This document shows, piece by piece, positions 25,366 to 33,160 of a DNA stretch of 33,160 nucleotides. The stretch spans positions 1 to 33,160 of the forward strand of contig CAJXSZ010000027.1 of NCBI GenBank assembly GCA_913060815.1. The letters run 5' to 3'. The DNA is from an uncultured Sulfitobacter sp. (lineage in GTDB: Bacteria > Pseudomonadota > Alphaproteobacteria > Rhodobacterales > Rhodobacteraceae). Each line of letters opens with the position of its first letter. The stretch's first letter is position 1. The position numbers and the translations under genes are program-made. The notes beneath the pieces are model-generated. The model saw nothing but the letters and a program-made list of their open reading frames with translations, was not told where the DNA came from and searched no databases.

Positions 25366-26373
25366 ATGATGAAGAAAACTGTAAGCGCATTTGTTGCAGG
25401 CGCGGTCATGTCCATGACCGGCGGCGCAGCATTTGCAGACGGCCACGGTGAATTGACGGTTGGATACTTCCTTGAGTGGCCGATGCCATTCCAGTTCGCC
25501 AAAGTGAACGGCACGTATGACGAAGCGCTGGGCAAGACCGTCAACTGGGTCAGCTTTGACAGCGGCGTTGCAATGTCTGCGGCGATGGCTTCGGGCGATG
25601 TGCAAATCTCCGTGAGCCAGGGTGTACCGCCCTTCGTTGTAGCGACATCCGGCGGTCAGGACATCCAGATCGTTGATGTGGCTGTATCCTATTCCGAGAA
25701 CGACAACTGCGTTGTGGCCTCCGCTTTGGAGATCGACAAGGACTCCGCCGCCGAACTGGTAGGCAAGAAAGTCGCTGTGCCGCTGGGTACTGCTGCGCAT
25801 TACGGTTTCCTCAAGCAGATGGATCACTTCGGTGTAGACGTGTCCTCCATGTCCGTCGTTGACATGGCCCCTGCCGAAGGTGCTGCGGCGCTGAGCCAGG
25901 CGTCTGTTGATATGGCGTGTGGCTGGGGCGGTGCGCTGCGCCGGATGAAAGAATCCGGCAACATCCTGCTGACAGGTGCCGAGAAGGAAGAGCTGGGCAT
26001 TCTGGTATTCGACGTGACCTCTGCTCCCGCTTCCTATGTCGCCGAGAACGGTGACGAGCTGGCCAAATTCCTCAAGGTGACGGCAGATGCCAACGCCATG
26101 TGGAACGCAGGCGGCGACCGCGCGGCAGAGATGCTGCCTGTAATTGCCAAGGACGCCGGTATGGATGAAGCGGCAACAGCCGAAACACTTGCAGGCTTCA
26201 CCTTCCCTTCCGTGGAAGATCAGCTGAGCGAGAAGTGGCTCGGTGGCGGCAGCCAGTCCTTCATGGGCGGTGTGGCTGCCGTGTTCAAGGAGAGCGGCTC
26301 CATTGACGGCGCACTCGAGGACTACTCCGGCACAGTGAACACAGCACCGCTGATGGCTGTCAAAGGCATGTAA
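25366..26373 (+). CDS. tauA: taurine ABC transporter, periplasmic binding protein
   Basis: The 335-residue product begins with a Sec signal peptide (KKTVSAFVAGAVMSMTGGAAFA, cleavage near residue 25) and is a TauA/SsuA-type substrate-binding protein that captures taurine in the periplasm. Family features include LTVGYFLEWPMPFQFAK, the helix start SGDVQISVSQGVPPFVVA, DNCVVAS and GKKVAVPLGTAAHYGFLKQM, plus the ligand-site stretch DMACGWGGALRRM. GGGAG lies nine bases before the first ATG; a second ATG follows immediately. A strong hairpin after the gene may raise its expression relative to tauBC. It is divergent from tpa. Confidence 0.93.
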   Translation: MMKKTVSAFVAGAVMSMTGGAAFADGHGELTVGYFLEWPMPFQFAKVNGTYDEALGKTVNWVSFDSGVAMSAAMASGDVQISVSQGVPPFVVATSGGQDIQIVDVAVSYSENDNCVVASALEIDKDSAAELVGKKVAVPLGTAAHYGFLKQMDHFGVDVSSMSVVDMAPAEGAAALSQASVDMACGWGGALRRMKESGNILLTGAEKEELGILVFDVTSAPASYVAENGDELAKFLKVTADANAMWNAGGDRAAEMLPVIAKDAGMDEAATAETLAGFTFPSVEDQLSEKWLGGGSQSFMGGVAAVFKESGSIDGALEDYSGTVNTAPLMAVKGM

Positions 26374-26392
26374 TTCCTGCGGGAATGATCTG

Positions 26393-26420
26393 GGTCTGGC
26401 GTGCATGCGTGCGCCAGACC
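26393..26420 (+). terminator. intercistronic hairpin between tauA and tauB
   Basis: A perfect 9-bp stem (GGTCTGGCG 26393-26401 with CGCCAGACC 26412-26420) and a 10-base loop lie 19 bases after tauA. The T-rich stretch that follows (TTATCTTTTA) is not a clean T run. It could act as a partial terminator or as protection of the tauA mRNA 3' end, as is common after binding-protein genes. Confidence 0.6.
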
Positions 26421-26495
26421 TTATCTTTTACGACAATGAGGCGGGGCCAACCCCGTCCTATTTGGACCGTCAAGCCACGGTCAGAAAGCAGGGAC

Positions 26496-27302
26496 ATGTC
26501 CGGACTTTCCATTGATAAACTGTCGATGCGGTTTGATCTGCCGAATGGCGGATCGGTGCAGGCGCTCAAGGATGTCACGCTTGACCTCAAGGCGGGCGAG
26601 TTGCTGAGCGTGCTGGGGCCATCGGGCTGTGGCAAGACCACGCTATTGAACATCGTTGCGGGGTTTCTGGCCCCGACCGAGGGGAAGATGACCCTGAATG
26701 GTCACGAGATCAAAGGCCCTGATGCAGAGCGCGGGATGGTGTTCCAGCAGGGTGCGCTTTTCGAATGGATGAGCGTGCGCGACAATGTAGGATTTGGCCC
26801 CTCCATGAAGGGGATGCCCTCAAAAGAGAAGGCGGAGATTGTGAACCATCTGCTGGACGTGGTGGGATTGCAGGACTTCAAGGAAAAGGCGGTCTATGAG
26901 CTGTCTGGCGGGATGCAGCAGCGTGTGGCCTTGGCCCGCTGTCTGGCCAATGATCCTGATGTGATCTTGATGGATGAGCCGCTGGGCGCGCTGGATGCGC
27001 TGACCCGCGAGAAGATGCAGAGCCTTGTGCTCAAGCTGTGGAAAGAGACGGGCAAGACGATCATCCTGATCACCCACTCTGTTGAAGAAGCGCTGTTGTT
27101 GGGCGAGCGTTTGATCGTCATGGCCCCGCGCCCCGGTCGCATTCACAAGGAATACCGTTTGCCCTTTGCCGAACTGGGCGTTGAGGCGGACCTGCGCGAA
27201 GTGAAGAAACATCCCGATTTTGCGGTCAAACGCGAAGAGATCCTCGGGATGATCTGGGATATGGAAGAAGAGATAATGGGCCGCTCGGAGGAAACAGCAT
27301 GA
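26496..27302 (+). CDS. tauB: taurine ABC transporter, ATP-binding subunit
   Basis: The 268-residue product is a TauB/SsuB-type ATPase. Walker A GPSGCGKT is at residues 41-48, the Q-loop at VFQQGALFEWMSV (about 82-94), the ABC signature LSGGMQQR at 136-143, Walker B DVILMDEP follows near residue 157, and the switch histidine is in ILITHSVEEAL. It powers taurine uptake through TauC. I chose the ATG at 26496 (MSGLSIDKLSMRFDL) with AGGGA just before it; the open frame extends upstream through the intercistronic hairpin but has no family similarity. Its stop overlaps the tauC start (ATGA, 27299-27302). Confidence 0.94.
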   Translation: MSGLSIDKLSMRFDLPNGGSVQALKDVTLDLKAGELLSVLGPSGCGKTTLLNIVAGFLAPTEGKMTLNGHEIKGPDAERGMVFQQGALFEWMSVRDNVGFGPSMKGMPSKEKAEIVNHLLDVVGLQDFKEKAVYELSGGMQQRVALARCLANDPDVILMDEPLGALDALTREKMQSLVLKLWKETGKTIILITHSVEEALLLGERLIVMAPRPGRIHKEYRLPFAELGVEADLREVKKHPDFAVKREEILGMIWDMEEEIMGRSEETA

Positions 27303-28567
27303 CGGGACTGATTCTGCCTGTCGTATATATCGGCATTTTCGCGGTAGCGGCGTTTGTCTTCACCCGTATCGGTGCCAAGAAGGACGGCTATACCGCGCTC
27401 AAGACGGTGACCTTTGGTGACGAGAGTGCGGTGCGGCCCAACCGTGCGGCGGGCATCATTTCAATCCTGACGCTGTTCTTGCTGTGGGGGATGTTCACGG
27501 GCTCCTCGCTGATCCCGAGTTTCCTGCACGCGCCTGCGCCCTTCAAGGGTGAGACGTCGTTTGAGTACACGGTTGAGGCAAATGGCCAGACCGATACCGC
27601 GACGGTTGCTGTTCTGGTGCACGAGCGCGAAGAAACGCCTGACACCCCTGCGATCGAAGAAGGTGACGGCATCGCCAAGAACGATAGCATCAAGGTCGCG
27701 CAATACCGCAGCCAGCTTGTCTCATTCGACAAAAACGATGAGGTGAAGCGTGCTGACGGGGCCAAGGTTGTAGCCATCAATGGCACGCCTGTGGTGCCTG
27801 GCGATACCGTTGAGATCGAGGGCGGATCGGTAACGATTTCCGACAAAGGCACGCCGAATTTCCAGCCAGAGAATGGTCTTCAGATGGAGCCGCTGTACCT
27901 GCCATCGCCCGAAGCGGTGGTGGAGCGGACGGGCAAGGTGCTAGAAGAAGGTTTCCGCGGCACCTCGCTCTTGGGGCATCTGGGCATGTCGCTGTTCCGT
28001 GTTGTAGCGGGCTTTATTTGCGGAGCGATTGTCGGCATCCCGCTGGGATATGCCATGGGGCTGAGCAACTGGTTCCGTGGCTGGTTTGACCCGATTGTGG
28101 AATTCATGCGCCCTGTGCCGCCGTTGGCGCTGATCCCGCTGGTGATCATCTGGGCGGGGATCGGCGAGACGGGCAAGATTATCCTGCTGTTCCTTGCCGC
28201 GCTCTGGATCATGGCGATTGCGGCGCGCTCTGGCGTGTCGGGTGTGAATATCGCCAAAGTGCACGCAGCCTATTCACTGGGGGCCAGCAAGTGGCAGATC
28301 ATGCGCCATGTCATCATTCCCAACTCGCTGCCCGAGATTTTCACGGGTGCGCGGGTTGCCATGGGTGTGTGCTGGGGCACTGTTGTTGCGGCCGAACTGG
28401 TCGCGGCGGAGCAAGGGGCGGGCATGATGATCATGGTCGCGTCCAAATTCCAAAACACCGATATTGTTATTCTGGGCATTATCCTGATCGGGATCATCGG
28501 CTTTGGTATTGATATGCTGATGCGCGGGGCCGAACGGATCATGGTGCCTTGGAAGGGGCGCGGCTGA
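27299..28567 (+). CDS. tauC: taurine ABC transporter permease with large periplasmic insert
   Basis: The 422-residue product is far longer than E. coli TauC (about 275). Residues 1-22 and about 52-70 are membrane helices. Residues about 76-198 form a hydrophilic, acidic insert predicted to be periplasmic. From LYLPSPEAVVER (about 199) onward it is an ordinary binding-protein-dependent permease, with the EAA-loop region AAYSLGASKWQIMRHVIIPNSLPEI that contacts TauB. The insert falls exactly before the LPSP segment that in E. coli TauC follows the first helix. It is co-translated with tauB and followed by a strong terminator. The permease core makes the taurine assignment firm by context; the role of the insert is unknown. 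Confidence 0.92.
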   Translation: MTGLILPVVYIGIFAVAAFVFTRIGAKKDGYTALKTVTFGDESAVRPNRAAGIISILTLFLLWGMFTGSSLIPSFLHAPAPFKGETSFEYTVEANGQTDTATVAVLVHEREETPDTPAIEEGDGIAKNDSIKVAQYRSQLVSFDKNDEVKRADGAKVVAINGTPVVPGDTVEIEGGSVTISDKGTPNFQPENGLQMEPLYLPSPEAVVERTGKVLEEGFRGTSLLGHLGMSLFRVVAGFICGAIVGIPLGYAMGLSNWFRGWFDPIVEFMRPVPPLALIPLVIIWAGIGETGKIILLFLAALWIMAIAARSGVSGVNIAKVHAAYSLGASKWQIMRHVIIPNSLPEIFTGARVAMGVCWGTVVAAELVAAEQGAGMMIMVASKFQNTDIVILGIILIGIIGFGIDMLMRGAERIMVPWKGRG

Positions 28568-28594
28568 TTTAGGCGGCGCAGACCTGAGAACAGG

Positions 28595-28626
28595 AAAAGG
28601 CCAGAGCATGCGCTCTGGCCTTTTTT
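28595..28626. terminator. bidirectional rho-independent terminator between tauC and the DEAD-box helicase
   Basis: GGCCAGAGC (28599-28607) pairs with GCTCTGGCC (28612-28620) around a 4-base loop, with AAAA before and TTTTTT after (28621-28626). It can serve both convergent transcripts. Confidence 0.88.
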
Positions 28627-28668
28627 ATGGGCACAGAAATTTTGAAAAATCCGGCTGTGTTGCAGGCG

Positions 28669-30795
28669 CTATTTCTTTGGTCGGCTGGGGCGTGCGTCAC
28701 CGCCGCGCGCGGCGGGTTTGGGTTTTCCTTTGCCTGGGCCCTTACCACCTGGAGGGGTGAAGCGTTTGGAGGCATCTGCCGCGCGGTTGTAGCCGCTTTT
28801 GGGTTTTGCATCGCGTGCGGGGGCGCTGCCTTCCTTGGCGGGTTTCTTCCAGACGGCTTTCGCCCCTGATTTCGCCGCTGGTTTGTCACGTGGCGGGCTG
28901 GCTGGTTTGTCTTTCCACGCAGGTTTCGCCTTTGGCTTGTCGCCTGACTTCATCGGCGTCCGCTCGGTCTTATGGGACTTTGGCGGACGCGTGGCGTCGC
29001 GCTTGCCCTTTGCAGGAGCGGTGCTGCGCGGTTTGGGCGCTGCTGCTGCGGCGGGAGCCTCATCATGCGCTGGCTTGGGCTTGCGCGCGGGTTTGGGTGC
29101 GTCGGGGTTGTAGTCTGCCTTGCCGCGGTGGGGCGGCTTGGGCGCGCGATCAGGCCTGCGGTTGCCACCGTCCTTATAGCCGCTGCCTTTGCCCTCAGGG
29201 CGGCCTTGGCGGGGGCCAAAGTCCGGCACACCGTCGAGGCGCGTGAGTGTTACGCCGTCTTCGGCTTTCATATCTGCGCCAAGGGCGTTGACCAGTTTGC
29301 TTACAGCGCCTTCGGCCACTTCGACGTAGGAGTGGCGCGGCTGGACGCGGATCGCACCGATGTCGTCACGGGTCATGTCGCCTACGCGGCAAAGCATCGG
29401 CAGCAGGGTGCGTGGCTCTGCCCCGTCGTTGCGGCCTGTGGATACGGTGAACCACACGGATTTACCAAATTCGGCGCGCGGTGCGCTGTCTTTGCCCTCA
29501 CCCGGAGCGGAGAGTTCTTCAGGGGCCGAACCGCGTGCGCGGTGCAGGTTGACGAAAGCGGTGGCGAGCTGCTCGGGCGTGTAGCGTTTTGCCAGCTCGG
29601 CCACGAACTCGACCGCGTCCTCGGGGGCGGGTGTGCTCCAAGCGTCGTCGTTCAACAGGCGGTCCTGATCGGCGGCGTTTACTTCGGCAGCCGACGGCGG
29701 CAGCGCCCATTCAGCATCCAGCTTGGCCCAGCCCATCAGGCGGGTCGCTTTAGAGCGCATCTTTGGTGGTACGATCAGCGCCGAGACGCCCTTGCGCCCC
29801 GCGCGCCCCGTGCGGCCAGAGCGGTGCAGCAGCGTGTCGGCGTTGGTGGGCAGATCGGCGTGGATCACCAGCTCGAGGTTGGGAAGGTCGATGCCGCGGG
29901 CGGCAACATCCGTGGCCACACAGACGCGGGCACGGCCATCGCGCAAGGATTGCAGCGCGTTGGTGCGCTCTTGCTGGGACAGCTCTCCTGAAAGTGCCAC
30001 GACCGAGAAGTTGCGGTTGGTCAGTCGGGCGGTCAGGCGCGCCACGGCGGCACGGGTGTTACAGAAGACGATCGCATTCTTGGCCTCGTAGAAGCGCAGG
30101 ATGTTGAGAATGGCGTTTTCGGTATCGCGCGGGTTCACGGTCAGCGCACGGTATTCGATGTCGGCGTGCTGCTTGGTGTCGGAGATCACGCTGACGCGTT
30201 GCGCATCGCGCTGGTAGGATTTGGCGAGCTTGGCGATGGCCGCAGGGACAGTCGCCGAGAACATCAGGGTGCGGCGCGTAGCAGGCGATTCGCCCAAGAT
30301 GAACTCGAGGTCCTCGCGGAAACCCAGATCGAGCATCTCGTCCGCCTCGTCCAGCACCACGGCGCGGATGTCGTCGAGGTCGATGTTATTGCGCCTGATG
30401 TGGTCACACAGGCGACCTGGCGTGGCGACGACGATATGCGCGCCGCGGTCGAGGGCGCGGCGTTCTGTGCGGGTGTCCATGCCGCCGACGCAGGTGGTCA
30501 CGATTGCGCCCGCCTTGCCATAAAGCCACGTCAGCTCACGGCTGACCTGCATGGCCAGCTCGCGCGTGGGTGCGATGATGAGGGCCAGCGGCGCGCTTGC
30601 GCGGCCGAATTTCTCTTCGTCTCCCAGCAGCGTGGGCGCGATGGCGAGGCCAAAGGCGACGGTCTTGCCCGAACCTGTCTGGGCGGAGACGAGCAAATCC
30701 TTGCCGTCGAGTTCAGGGGCAATCACGGCCTCCTGAACGGGTGTCATTGTGTCATAGCCTTGGGTGGCCAGTGCGTCGGATATCGTTTGTATCAA
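28669..30795 (-). CDS. DEAD-box ATP-dependent RNA helicase with long basic tail
   Basis: The product (about 708 residues from the TTG at 30795) unwinds RNA. The helicase core (about residues 1-350) has the Q motif YDTMTPVQEAV, motif I SAQTGSGKT, motif Ia PTRELAMQ, motif II LDEADEMLDLG, motif III SAT and motif VI HRSGRTGRAGRKG. A DbpA-like RNA-binding segment follows (about 480-560, RVGDMTRDDIGAIRV). The last 150 or so residues are low-complexity, rich in K, P, R and A, and probably disordered RNA-binding. The frame has an ATG at 30897, but the extra 34 residues look non-coding. The TTG at 30795 is preceded by CAGGAAC and gives the usual LIQTISDAL start. The basic tail resembles that of DeaD-type cold-shock helicases. 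Confidence 0.88.
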   Translation of the reverse strand: MIQTISDALATQGYDTMTPVQEAVIAPELDGKDLLVSAQTGSGKTVAFGLAIAPTLLGDEEKFGRASAPLALIIAPTRELAMQVSRELTWLYGKAGAIVTTCVGGMDTRTERRALDRGAHIVVATPGRLCDHIRRNNIDLDDIRAVVLDEADEMLDLGFREDLEFILGESPATRRTLMFSATVPAAIAKLAKSYQRDAQRVSVISDTKQHADIEYRALTVNPRDTENAILNILRFYEAKNAIVFCNTRAAVARLTARLTNRNFSVVALSGELSQQERTNALQSLRDGRARVCVATDVAARGIDLPNLELVIHADLPTNADTLLHRSGRTGRAGRKGVSALIVPPKMRSKATRLMGWAKLDAEWALPPSAAEVNAADQDRLLNDDAWSTPAPEDAVEFVAELAKRYTPEQLATAFVNLHRARGSAPEELSAPGEGKDSAPRAEFGKSVWFTVSTGRNDGAEPRTLLPMLCRVGDMTRDDIGAIRVQPRHSYVEVAEGAVSKLVNALGADMKAEDGVTLTRLDGVPDFGPRQGRPEGKGSGYKDGGNRRPDRAPKPPHRGKADYNPDAPKPARKPKPAHDEAPAAAAAPKPRSTAPAKGKRDATRPPKSHKTERTPMKSGDKPKAKPAWKDKPASPPRDKPAAKSGAKAVWKKPAKEGSAPARDAKPKSGYNRAADASKRFTPPGGKGPGKGKPKPAARGGDARPSRPKK

Positions 30796-30953
30796 AGGGT
30801 GTTCCTGAACGGATAAGAGATAAGTTTTCTTGCCCCTAATGGGTTGGGGGGCGTTTGTATATAGGGCGCTGTGTGTGGGCAGTATTGCGCGCAGCACAAC
30901 GCAGGGTGCGGCAAAGTGTAAAAAGAGGGTGCCAAATTACCATCTTCCATGTA

Positions 30954-30968
30954 GAACAAAAAGAGAAC
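30954..30968 (+). promoter_or_regulatory. alphaproteobacterial LexA (SOS) box upstream of imuA
   Basis: GAAC-N7-GAAC is an exact match to the direct-repeat LexA box of Alphaproteobacteria (GTTC-N7-GTTC on the other strand). It ends 18 bases before the imuA ATG, placing it over the promoter or transcript start, as expected for repression. Confidence 0.85.
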
Positions 30969-30986
30969 AAAATGGAGGGATGTATG

Positions 30987-31682
30987 ATGAGCGATTCCAT
31001 TGGTGGTCAGGTTCTGCGCCTGAATGCGAAGCCTGCGCGCGATGCAGGTGTGCCGCGTCCCGAGGCTCCGCACGCAGTGCTCAAGGACGCCCTGTCATCG
31101 CGGCCTTTCGACGGGGCCGTGACAGCGTTTGTGCTGGCCTGTTTGCCGCGTTCCAAGGCGCCTGTGCTCTGGGTGCAGGACCGTGCGTCGCGGTTGGAGA
31201 ACGGGCGGGTGTACGGGCCTGCGCTCAAGGGTTTGCGCCTGTTGCGCGTGGAGGTGAGCCACGCGCGCGATGTGCTTTGGGCGATGGAGGAAGGCGCGGG
31301 CTGTGCTGGTCTGGCCGCTGTCGTGGGAGAGGTGCATGGCGCGCCGCCTGTGCTGGATTTCACGGCAACCAAGAGATTGGCGATGCGGGCGGAGGCGACG
31401 GGGCTGCCCGTGTGGTTGATCCGCTCGGGGGCTGCGGAGGGATTGAGTGCGGCGCGGGAGCGGTGGCGCGTTGGCTCGCTACCCTCTGCGCCGCATCCCT
31501 ACAACGCGGCGGCCTCTGGCGCGCCTGTTTGGGAGGCGGAGCTGTTTCGGGCGCGGGGCCGTGCGCCTGGCACGTGGTCGGTGCAGCATGACGGGCGCGC
31601 GGATCGTCTCCGTTTTCTTCCCCGATCTGGCGATGGACCGCTGGAGGCGGATCACGGCACAGCAGCGCACGCTGCCCGCTGA
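30987..31682 (+). CDS. imuA: SOS mutagenesis accessory protein ImuA
   Basis: The 231-residue product is an ImuA-type protein, distantly RecA/SulA-like, which works with ImuB and the error-prone polymerase DnaE2 in damage-induced mutagenesis. Matching features are PAPEAPHAVL-like N-terminal spacing, FVLACLPRSKAPVLWVQDR, GLRLLRVEV, DVLWAMEEGAGCAGLAAVVGEV, and TKRLAMRAEATGLPVWLIR. The P-loop region is degenerate, as in the family. I chose the ATG at 30987, seven bases after GGAGGG; the ATG one codon earlier is equally possible. An SOS box lies just upstream and imuB overlaps the 3' end by 95 bases in another frame. Confidence 0.85.
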   Translation: MSDSIGGQVLRLNAKPARDAGVPRPEAPHAVLKDALSSRPFDGAVTAFVLACLPRSKAPVLWVQDRASRLENGRVYGPALKGLRLLRVEVSHARDVLWAMEEGAGCAGLAAVVGEVHGAPPVLDFTATKRLAMRAEATGLPVWLIRSGAAEGLSAARERWRVGSLPSAPHPYNAAASGAPVWEAELFRARGRAPGTWSVQHDGRADRLRFLPRSGDGPLEADHGTAAHAAR

Positions 31683-33117
31683 GGATGCGCCCGTGGTGCT
31701 GGCCGCCGCAGGGACGCATGGGCCTGTGGTGCATGCGGTAAATGCTGCTGGCGTGGGGCGTGGGATCACTGTCGGCGCGCGGGTGGTGGATGTGCAGGCG
31801 ATCCATCCTGATTTGCACGTGGAGCAGGCGGATGTGAGCGGGGATCAGGCGCTGCTGAAGCGTGTGGCGCTTTGGGCGCGACGGTGGTGTCCGTGGACAG
31901 TAGCAGAGCAGGACGGAATTTTGATGGATGTGCGCGGGGCGGCGCATTTGTTTGGCGGTGAAGCGCAGATGTTGCGCGACATGCACACGCGGTTTGCCAT
32001 GCAGGGCTTGAGCGCGCGTTTGGCACTGGCACCCACGCGCGGGGCGGCGCAGATGCTGGCGCGGTTTGGCGCGCAGGGGGTGATTTGCGGTGCGGAGGAT
32101 GTGGGGCAGGTTTTGGCCCCGCTGCCTGTGGCGGCGCTGCGGCTACCTTCGGATACAGTGCGTCTGTTGGAGCGGTTGGGGCTGCGCACTGTTGGCGCGC
32201 TGGCCGATGTGCCGCGTGTGGGGTTGATGCGGCGGTTTTCAGGCGTCGCGGAAGCGGTGAACCCGCTGGTACTGCTCGACCGTGCGCTGGGGCGGTCTGC
32301 CGATCCGCTGGATGCCCCTGCCGAAGGGGCGGTGTATCTGGCGCGGGTGCGGATGGCGGAGCCTGTGGTCGACCCTGTGCCGTGGCTCGATGGGCTGGCG
32401 GAGGATCTGGCGGCGCAGCTGGCGGAGGCCGAGCAGGGCGCACGGCGGCTGCGGATTACGATCTACCGTGTCGACGGCGAGTGGCGGTCGCGCGATGTCT
32501 CGACCGCGCGGGCAAGCCGTGACGCTGCGCATTTTGTGCGGCTGGTGGCGGGAAAGCTGGAGGGGCTGGACGCGGGCTTTGGCTTTGACCTGATGACGCT
32601 GGAGGCGCTGCGGGTGGAGCCGTTGGTGCTGCACCAAGACCGCTTGGACGGGAGCCGCGATGCGGGGGCGGATGTGGCGGCGCTGTTGGACCGTCTGACG
32701 GCCAAGCTGGGCCCGTCGAAGGTGACGTGGGATGCGTGGGTGCAAAGCCATAAACCCGAGCGCGTGGAGGGGCGCGTCTCCGTTCTGGCGGGGGTGCCTG
32801 CGGGGGATGTCGAGGTGGCGCGGGAGCGGCCCTTGCGGCTGTTTGATCCAGCCGAAGAGGTGGCGGTTTTGTATGCGGTGCCCGAGGGGCCACCTGCGCG
32901 GTTTCGCTGGCGGCGGGTGGCGTTTTTGATGACGCGGTTCGAGGGGCCAGAGCGGATTGCACCCGAGTGGTGGCGGGATCGTAGCGGCACGCGGTTGCGG
33001 GATTATTACAAGGTCGAGGTGACGGACGGGCGGCGATTGTGGCTCTTTCGCGAAGGCGTTGTGGGGGACGCGCGCGGCGGCGATCCGCGATGGTTTGTAC
33101 AGGGTGTGTTCGGGTGA
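31588..33117 (+). CDS. imuB: DNA polymerase Y-family-like protein ImuB
   Basis: The 509-residue product resembles Y-family translesion polymerases but belongs to the catalytically inactive ImuB branch, which acts as a hub tying ImuA and DnaE2 to the beta clamp. The N-terminus ARIVSVFFPDLAMDRW has the ImuB form rather than the DxD metal site of active polymerases. Later features are DGILMDVRGAAHLFGGEAQML, a helix-hairpin-helix-like RLGLRTVGALADVPRVGLMRRF, and a C-terminal domain ending in GTRLRDYYKVEVTDGRRLWLFREG. The ATG at 31588 was chosen by this N-terminus; it lies inside imuA. dnaE2 would be expected downstream but is beyond the window; the last 43 bases carry no assignable gene. Confidence 0.9.
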   Translation: MTGARIVSVFFPDLAMDRWRRITAQQRTLPAEDAPVVLAAAGTHGPVVHAVNAAGVGRGITVGARVVDVQAIHPDLHVEQADVSGDQALLKRVALWARRWCPWTVAEQDGILMDVRGAAHLFGGEAQMLRDMHTRFAMQGLSARLALAPTRGAAQMLARFGAQGVICGAEDVGQVLAPLPVAALRLPSDTVRLLERLGLRTVGALADVPRVGLMRRFSGVAEAVNPLVLLDRALGRSADPLDAPAEGAVYLARVRMAEPVVDPVPWLDGLAEDLAAQLAEAEQGARRLRITIYRVDGEWRSRDVSTARASRDAAHFVRLVAGKLEGLDAGFGFDLMTLEALRVEPLVLHQDRLDGSRDAGADVAALLDRLTAKLGPSKVTWDAWVQSHKPERVEGRVSVLAGVPAGDVEVARERPLRLFDPAEEVAVLYAVPEGPPARFRWRRVAFLMTRFEGPERIAPEWWRDRSGTRLRDYYKVEVTDGRRLWLFREGVVGDARGGDPRWFVQGVFG

Positions 33118-33160
33118 CGGCATGCGCGTGCCGCGACATCCCGCCCACCCGCTGTCTCTT

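Noticed and set aside
24892..26406. A 504-codon open frame on the minus strand opposite tauA and its leader
   Set aside because: It is antisense to the clearly coding tauA, has no recognisable motif, and extends into the promoter region; open antisense frames are common in GC-rich DNA.
30796..30897. ATG at 30897 as the helicase start
   Set aside because: The added 34 residues have no helicase similarity and the stretch looks like promoter DNA; TTG at 30795 with CAGGAAC upstream fits the family N-terminus better.
33118..33160. Start of dnaE2 at the right edge
   Set aside because: An ATG at 33122 opens a short frame, but its 13 codons do not resemble the DnaE2 N-terminus; too little sequence to call.

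Overview
The window is about 33 kb of GC-rich DNA (roughly 60% by eye) that reads as chromosome of a marine Alphaproteobacterium, most likely Rhodobacterales, Roseobacter group. Supporting points are the gene families and their order (TauR/Tpa/Xsc/TauABC taurine genes with a SoeABC-type sulfite dehydrogenase), an alphaproteobacterial SOS box (GAAC-N7-GAAC) before imuAB, many four-base ATGA/GTGA start-stop overlaps, and a GC-rich intergenic repeat of a type I associate with Rhodobacterales. I saw no tRNA, rRNA, CRISPR array, insertion sequence or phage gene.

Layout. 1-366: 5' end of a 2,4-dienoyl-CoA reductase-like gene (minus). 514-1475: rppH and a small secreted protein (plus). 1468-3700: nth, a PfkB-family kinase and a GNAT acetyltransferase, a minus-strand operon coupled by ATGA overlaps. 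3763-4629: AraC/O6-methylguanine methyltransferase fusion, divergent from nth. 4754-5431: glycine-zipper/OmpA lipoprotein. 5588-6130: NADPH-dependent FMN reductase. 6127-7553: VOC protein and FAD oxidoreductase (minus), divergent from mnmD and an EamA transporter (7612-9134). 9099-11072: soluble lytic transglycosylase (minus). 11230-13329: dapA and an M20 amidohydrolase.

13332-28567 is a taurine (2-aminoethanesulfonate) dissimilation locus. tauABC (plus, right end) imports taurine. Tpa transaminates it to sulfoacetaldehyde. Xsc splits sulfoacetaldehyde to sulfite and acetyl phosphate. AckA turns acetyl phosphate into acetate and ATP, and SoeABC oxidises sulfite to sulfate in the cytoplasm. 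xsc-ackA-soeA-soeB-soeC form one minus-strand operon. The MocR-family regulator TauR lies just upstream of xsc. I find tandem direct repeats of a CTGG-N3-TA-W motif, 22-23 bp apart, upstream of tauR, xsc, tpa and (more weakly) tauA, which I read as TauR boxes. The locus is interrupted between tauR and tpa by a decayed BrnA-like fragment, a 79-residue membrane protein and a small glycine-zipper lipoprotein.

28669-30795 encodes a DEAD-box RNA helicase with a long basic tail (minus). 30987-33117 is the SOS mutagenesis pair imuA-imuB, preceded by a LexA box. The window ends 43 bases after imuB.

Nothing here is a clearly new system. The points most worth a second look are the TauR box set and its promoter geometry, the AckA route fused to SoeABC in one operon, the periplasmic insert in TauC, the long tauA leader with a possible small ORF, and the separately encoded, divergent MnmC-like halves.
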